Assembly: GCA_009786175.1 (NCBI GenBank)
Contig: WQTQ01000226.1
Location: 1 to 36,989 of the forward strand
Direction: 5' to 3'
DNA length: 36,989 nt
Source of the DNA: Bacillota bacterium
Lineage (GTDB): Bacteria > Bacillota_A > Clostridia > Lachnospirales > WQUN01
In this document: piece by piece, positions 33,107 through 36,989 of the stretch
Numbering within the stretch: position 1 is the first letter of the stretch
Layout of the letters: each line of letters begins with the position of its first letter
Translations under genes and position numbers: made by a program
Notes under the pieces: model-generated
Database searches by the model: none
Seen by the model: the letters and a program-made list of their open reading frames with translations, nothing else
What the model was told of the DNA's origin: nothing

Positions 33107-34255
33107 TTACCCTTCCGCAGTATACCCGGACGGTCTTTGATACAACTTCAGCCCAAACTCGGGCATAATCGCATAAATATGCTCAAAAATATCCGCTTGT
33201 ATACCCTCATACGACACCAAATCAACCTCGTTTGCAAAAGCGTAAACTTCAAAGGGGATACCAACTTCCGCCGCCTGCAAATGCCTTACCAGCAACGTCA
33301 AATCTTGATCTATATCGCTGCGGTTTCTTAGATACGCGGTAATATATTCACGAAAAATACCTATGTTAGTCATACCAACCTGCACATGGTCGGCTACCAG
33401 CGGTATTTTTTTAAACTCTGCAACCATTTCCTCATCGCATACGCGCACGGTGTTGGCGTCAATGCCAAAAGAGCGCATAATGCGCCGGGCCCCCGTAACC
33501 AAAATCCCACGGCGGTTAACAAATGGCTCGGATATAAGCGCGTAGGCAGGTACGGCAACAATAGTCTTATCAAGGCCTTCCACCTTTACGGTTACAAGAG
33601 AAATATCCGTTACAACGCCGATAATGTCACGCTGCGGTATTTCAATTACGTCCCCAACCCGCACCAAATCATTGGCCGTAAGCTGAATGCCCGCCACAAA
33701 GCCCAAAATCGCGTCTTTAAACACAATTGTTACAATTGCCGTCATTGCCCCAAGGCCGCTTAGCAGTGTTACGGGGCTTCTGTCCACAAAAATGGATATA
33801 AGAATAATCGCGCCAACTATGAATACCGCAATTTCCATTATCTGCAGCACACCTCGTATGGGTACCGTCTTAGAAACTTCGTAATTGCTGTATATATCCC
33901 CGATGCTACGTATTATGGAGTCCATCAAAAACATAATTATTACAACCAGCAGCACGGTAACAAACCTGGTCCAAAAAACGGAATGCCTGCCTATGTCCGC
34001 TATGGCAATGGACAAAATAATTGGAATGGACAAGTTAGACAGCCACATAAAAAATCTGTTTTTAACGAACACTGTCGCGTTTTCCGCCCCTTTTCTTGTG
34101 AAAAACTTCACCAGCAGAACGCGGCTGATTTTACGTACAACCAACGCCACCGCAAGCCCGATAATAATGTACGCACCATAGGCAATGTTAGATGCCACGT
34201 GTTCCAATATGGCTATGCCGCTTGCCTGCAGCCTTTCCAATATAAATGTATACAT
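33107..34255 (-). CDS. Mechanosensitive ion channel, MscS family
   Basis: 382 residues from the ATG at 34255; GGAGGAG is 11 nt upstream. The frame is open to 34321, but that part belongs to the neighbour gene read in another frame. Several N-terminal membrane helices are followed by the MscS beta domain: IVTIVFKDAILGFVAGIQLT, then DVIEIPQRDIIGVVTDISLVT and the C-terminal alpha/beta segment. YggB/YnaI-type channels release solutes on hypo-osmotic shock. Its start lies inside the frame of a truncated TIM-barrel gene. Confidence 0.9.
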   Translation of the reverse strand: MYTFILERLQASGIAILEHVASNIAYGAYIIIGLAVALVVRKISRVLLVKFFTRKGAENATVFVKNRFFMWLSNLSIPIILSIAIADIGRHSVFWTRFVTVLLVVIIMFLMDSIIRSIGDIYSNYEVSKTVPIRGVLQIMEIAVFIVGAIILISIFVDRSPVTLLSGLGAMTAIVTIVFKDAILGFVAGIQLTANDLVRVGDVIEIPQRDIIGVVTDISLVTVKVEGLDKTIVAVPAYALISEPFVNRRGILVTGARRIMRSFGIDANTVRVCDEEMVAEFKKIPLVADHVQVGMTNIGIFREYITAYLRNRSDIDQDLTLLVRHLQAAEVGIPFEVYAFANEVDLVSYEGIQADIFEHIYAIMPEFGLKLYQRPSGYTAEG

Positions 34256-34661
34256 ATTTAGTACAACTCCTCCAGTTTTTTTGCGCAGTTTCTGTAATTT
34301 GCTTAACCCGCTTAAGCCCAAGTTGGTTTAATTGCGGCACTTCGTAGCCGTTTATCAGGTGTACAACCAAGGCCGGTATTTGAAACCTGTGGCAATCTTG
34401 TATCCAATGTCCAAATGTTTGCACTATATCCGAGCCGTTTAAATTATCCCGCCACAGGTCGTTTGGATCTACGTTAAAAGGCATGTGAATGTATTCCACA
34501 TACAGGCCTGCCTTTTGGGCAAGCAGCGGCGGTGCGTTATTTGTATCGCCAAAACTTTCCCGCCATAAAAGAGATATACCGTCAAAACCCGCTTGTTTGA
34601 TTGCGTCGTACAACGTGTCCGTAGGCAAGTTATAGCCAAAATCCTCGTAAATCGATAACAT
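34188..34661 (-). pseudogene. Truncated sugar phosphate isomerase/epimerase (TIM barrel)
   Basis: Starts at ATG 34661 with GGAGGCG 4 nt upstream. The first about 125 residues are the N-terminal half of an AP-endonuclease/xylose-isomerase-like TIM barrel (LYDAIKQAGFDGISLLWRES, YIHMPFNVDPNDLWRD, ALVVHLINGYE). From about residue 128 the sequence loses the pattern (NWRSCTKYVYIYIGK) and stops at 34188 inside mscS. The usual length is about 270 residues, so the C-terminal half and its metal/catalytic residues are missing. Probably a deletion that joined this gene to mscS; residual expression is possible since the start is intact. Confidence 0.65.
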
Positions 34662-34739
34662 AATTCGCCTCCTTTATGTACTGACACCTATTATACCCCA
34701 GATTCTTCATATGGAAAATGAAAAATTCTACATGCATAC

Positions 34740-34768
34740 TTACGGCCATTTTTTCATAGAGATATAAT
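34740..34768 (+). promoter_or_regulatory. Candidate sigma-A promoter of the PBP gene
   Basis: TTACGG (34740-34745), 17-bp spacer, TATAAT (34763-34768). The -10 is perfect and the -35 weak. Transcripts would pass through the long hairpin at 34772-34890. Confidence 0.55.
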
Positions 34769-34771
34769 GGA

Positions 34772-34890
34772 CTGTCGCGTTAAACAAGAAAACGATAATT
34801 TCCTACAGCGACTATCGATTAGTGTCGCATGAAATGCGACAATCATCGATTCGGAGCAGTAGGAAATTATCGTTTTCGGGCACCCGACAG
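34772..34890. repeat. 119-bp extended inverted repeat in the PBP leader
   Basis: Outer arms CTGTCG/CGACAG, then a perfect 18-bp stem (34789-34806 with 34859-34876), then an inner stem of 6+8 bp (34814-34830 with 34834-34850) closed by GAA. It resembles the hairpin at 4213-4264. It may be an RNA leader structure, an attenuator or a MITE-like repeat. Confidence 0.7.
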
Positions 34891-34916
34891 CCATATCCGA
34901 ATTTTTGGAGGCCCGC

Positions 34917-36866
34917 ATGAAAACTCCTTTAACAATCCGAAGAAACGCCTTTGTTGTAATGGTGATATTCCAGTGTATTTTTGTAATTTTCCTTGGACGG
35001 GTGCTGTTTATACAGTTATTCCATGGGGAAGAGCTGCAGGCCCGTGCATTCGAACAGCAGACAAGGGATAGGTTAATACGCCCAAACCGGGGCAGTATTT
35101 ATGACAGGAATATGATAAGCCTTGCAGCTACGGAAACTGTTGCAAGCGTAAGCGTAATTTACGCTCAAATAGGCGATATTCCTGCAACGGCCAGGGTTTT
35201 AGCCCAAACGTTAGACCTGAACGAAGCCGAGGTTTTAGAGAAAATCTCTAAACGGGTGGCCCTTACCCGGGTTGCACAAAAAGTGGATAAGAAAATTGCG
35301 GACAAGTTACGCCTTATGGATATATCGGGTGTGATTATAGACGAGGATATCCGGCGGGTGTACCCGTTCGGTTCCCTTGCTTCACATATAATTGGTTTTG
35401 TGGGCCGTGACAACCAGGGCATAATCGGGCTTGAGGCACGGTACGAAACATATTTGACAGGGCAGCCCGGGCGTATTTTAACAGAAACCGACGTTGGCGG
35501 GCGTGAAATTGAAGGGGGGCGGCAATTCCGAGAACCGCCTGTAGACGGGTACGACTTAGTGCTTACAATAGACGCGGTATTGCAGGCATATGCCGAGCAG
35601 ACAATTGAACTTTTGGTGCAGCAAAAAAATGCCCGCAGGGGCGTAATAATTTTAATGAACCCAATGAACGGGCAAATTTATGCCCTGGCCAACAAGCCGG
35701 ATTTTGACTTAAACGCCCCGTTCACCATACAAGACCCTCATACGGCGGCCATTTGGGACACCCTAAGCCCGGAAGAGCAGACAAACGCCCTTAACCAAAT
35801 GTGGCGCAACTTTGCCATAAACGACACCTACGAACCCGGCTCTACCTTCAAAATAGTAACATCGGCGGCAGGGCTTGCGGAAGGGGTTATTACACCGGAG
35901 ACGCGGTTTTCCTGCAGCGGCAGTGTAACCGTTGGCGGGCGGCAGATAAAATGCTGGCGCAGCCCAAGAAGCCACGGCGCGCAAACCTTTACACAGGGGG
36001 TACAAAACTCCTGCAACCCGGTGTTTATGGCAATCGGCGAAAAGTTGGGGGCGGAATTGTTTTATGAGTATCTGTTGAAATTTGGTTTCCACGAAAAAAC
36101 AGGCATAGACCTGCCCGGCGAGGCCGTGGGCATCATGTACAAACCGGACAAAACCGGCCCCGTAGAACTTGCCACAATGGCCTTTGGCCAAAGCTTAACA
36201 ATTACACCGCTGCAACTTGTCCGCGCGGCGGCAGCCACAATCAATGGCGGATACCTGGTTACACCCCATGTGGGAATGCGCCTGCTAAACAGCGACGGCC
36301 ACATTACCCAAGAGTTTACACCACCCCCGGGCCAGCAAATCTTGCCCACAGATGTTAGCGACACTATGCGCTTTATATTGGAAAGCGTTGTTGCCGAAGG
36401 CACCGGGCGGCGCACGTACATCCCCGGTTTTAGGGTTGGCGGCAAGACGGCCACCAGCCAAAAGCTGCCCCGTGGAAGCGGCAAATACATTTCGTCAATT
36501 ATGGCTTTTGCCCCTGCAGACCAGCCCCGTGTTGTTGCCCTTGTACTTGTGGACGAACCCCAAGGGGCCTACTACGGCGGCCTGGTAACCGGGCCAATTA
36601 TGCAAGTGCTGCTGGAAAACGTACTGCCATATCTGGGCGTAAAACCCGTTTACAACGAAGTGGAACTTGCGGAACCGGGTACCGCGCCCGTAACCGTCCC
36701 GGATTTGCGCGGCGAAAGCAAGCAAGACGCGTTACGTATGCTGCGGGAGGTAAACCTGGGGCATTTAATAACCGGGGATGGTAATACAATAGCCGACCAG
36801 TTTCCCATACCGGGCGAGTTGGTTAACCAAGGGGAGAGGATATTGCTGCGGGTGAAAAGCCGGTGA
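34917..36866 (+). CDS. Class B penicillin-binding protein 2/SpoVD-type transpeptidase with C-terminal PASTA domain
   Basis: 649 residues from the ATG at 34917 (GGAGG 5 nt upstream). An N-terminal membrane helix (FVVMVIFQCIFVIFLGRVLF) is followed by the dimerisation domain (RGSIYDRN, 59-65) and the transpeptidase domain. That domain has nucleophile S309 in STFK, SCN at 365-367, and KTA at 510-512, where most family members have KTG. A single PASTA domain spans about 587-649. This is the SpoVD/PBP2 layout: peptidoglycan cross-linking, for spore cortex if SpoVD or septum if FtsI. A sporulation role is not proved, as the visible promoter looks vegetative. The KTA variant is seen in some clostridial PBP2/SpoVD proteins as far as I recall. 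Confidence 0.9.
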   Translation: MKTPLTIRRNAFVVMVIFQCIFVIFLGRVLFIQLFHGEELQARAFEQQTRDRLIRPNRGSIYDRNMISLAATETVASVSVIYAQIGDIPATARVLAQTLDLNEAEVLEKISKRVALTRVAQKVDKKIADKLRLMDISGVIIDEDIRRVYPFGSLASHIIGFVGRDNQGIIGLEARYETYLTGQPGRILTETDVGGREIEGGRQFREPPVDGYDLVLTIDAVLQAYAEQTIELLVQQKNARRGVIILMNPMNGQIYALANKPDFDLNAPFTIQDPHTAAIWDTLSPEEQTNALNQMWRNFAINDTYEPGSTFKIVTSAAGLAEGVITPETRFSCSGSVTVGGRQIKCWRSPRSHGAQTFTQGVQNSCNPVFMAIGEKLGAELFYEYLLKFGFHEKTGIDLPGEAVGIMYKPDKTGPVELATMAFGQSLTITPLQLVRAAAATINGGYLVTPHVGMRLLNSDGHITQEFTPPPGQQILPTDVSDTMRFILESVVAEGTGRRTYIPGFRVGGKTATSQKLPRGSGKYISSIMAFAPADQPRVVALVLVDEPQGAYYGGLVTGPIMQVLLENVLPYLGVKPVYNEVELAEPGTAPVTVPDLRGESKQDALRMLREVNLGHLITGDGNTIADQFPIPGELVNQGERILLRVKSR

Positions 36867-36879
36867 AATTTTCAGCTGC

Positions 36880-36894
36880 TCCCCCTGATATCAG
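36880..36894. repeat. Half-copy of the CCCCCTGATATCA repeat after the PBP gene
   Basis: TCCCCCTGATATCAG, one arm of the palindrome at 18992-19013, 14 nt after the PBP stop. The other arm has diverged, so it is not a hairpin. The remaining 95 bases to the window end show no gene; a weak TTTAGCA/TGCTAAA hairpin lies near 36936-36962. Confidence 0.6.
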
Positions 36895-36989
36895 TAATGT
36901 CAACAACTTAAGGATCAAAGAGTAGATTTCAAGTTAAGTTTAGCATTTGCGAATGTGCTAAAGTTTCTGGGGAAGGAACGCCCGGGACG

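Noticed and set aside
1..36989. CRISPR array, tRNA, rRNA or known riboswitch
   Set aside because: No regularly spaced repeats, CCA-type tRNA cloverleafs, rRNA signatures or recognisable riboswitch cores were seen.

Overview
The window looks like a spore-forming Clostridia genome (Firmicutes). The signs are strong AGGAGG-type ribosome sites, intrinsic terminators with U-tracts, a SleC-like spore cortex-lytic gene, a SpoVD/PBP2-type transpeptidase, DUF4364 and DUF4330 proteins, and a sigma factor start of the type common in gut Clostridia. No rRNA, tRNA or CRISPR array was found.

Layout. 1-4.2 kb is housekeeping: the start of a sigma factor, a yhaM-rlmD pair on the minus strand, then greA and an HD-domain nucleotidase on the plus strand behind a perfect consensus promoter. 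4.29-6.44 kb (minus) holds the 3' two-thirds of a SleC-like gene. 6.44-20.82 kb is a 14,377-bp site-specific element. 20.82-21.43 kb (minus) holds the 5' third of the same SleC-like gene. 21.5-30.1 kb is a ten-gene minus-strand operon (dusB, a secreted coiled-coil protein, O-antigen ligase, two GT4 glycosyltransferases, two DUF4330 proteins, two ABC ATPases, DUF4364). This looks like a cell-surface polysaccharide locus. 30.2-37 kb carries a BRO-N/Gfo-Idh-MocA pair, an unrecognised 375-residue protein behind a small leader ORF, an mscS gene overlapping a truncated TIM-barrel gene, and a PBP2/SpoVD-type gene.

Main result. The protein starting at 21428 and the open frame ending at 4286 are two halves of one about 921-residue SpoIID/peptidoglycan-binding protein. 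A large serine recombinase gene stops 2 nt before the right-hand junction. Joining the junctions at a shared GTA (GT core) restores the frame and gives the Thr-Glu-Trp-Tyr-Arg motif expected in SleC. Joining the two element ends gives an 18-bp imperfect palindrome centred on the same GT, as expected for attP. This is the architecture of sporulation intervening elements such as skin in sigK, here in a germination/cortex-lysis gene. A sigma-K-like promoter lies upstream of the split gene.

Element cargo: a prenyltransferase-like protein, a possible small RNA, two small ORFs, a STAND NTPase with TPRs, a GH78-like glycosidase, a kinase/metallo-beta-lactamase read-through fusion, two DUF1905 proteins, an sce7726-sce7725-RES operon (possible nuclease/toxin defence cassette), a TnpW-like small protein and the recombinase.
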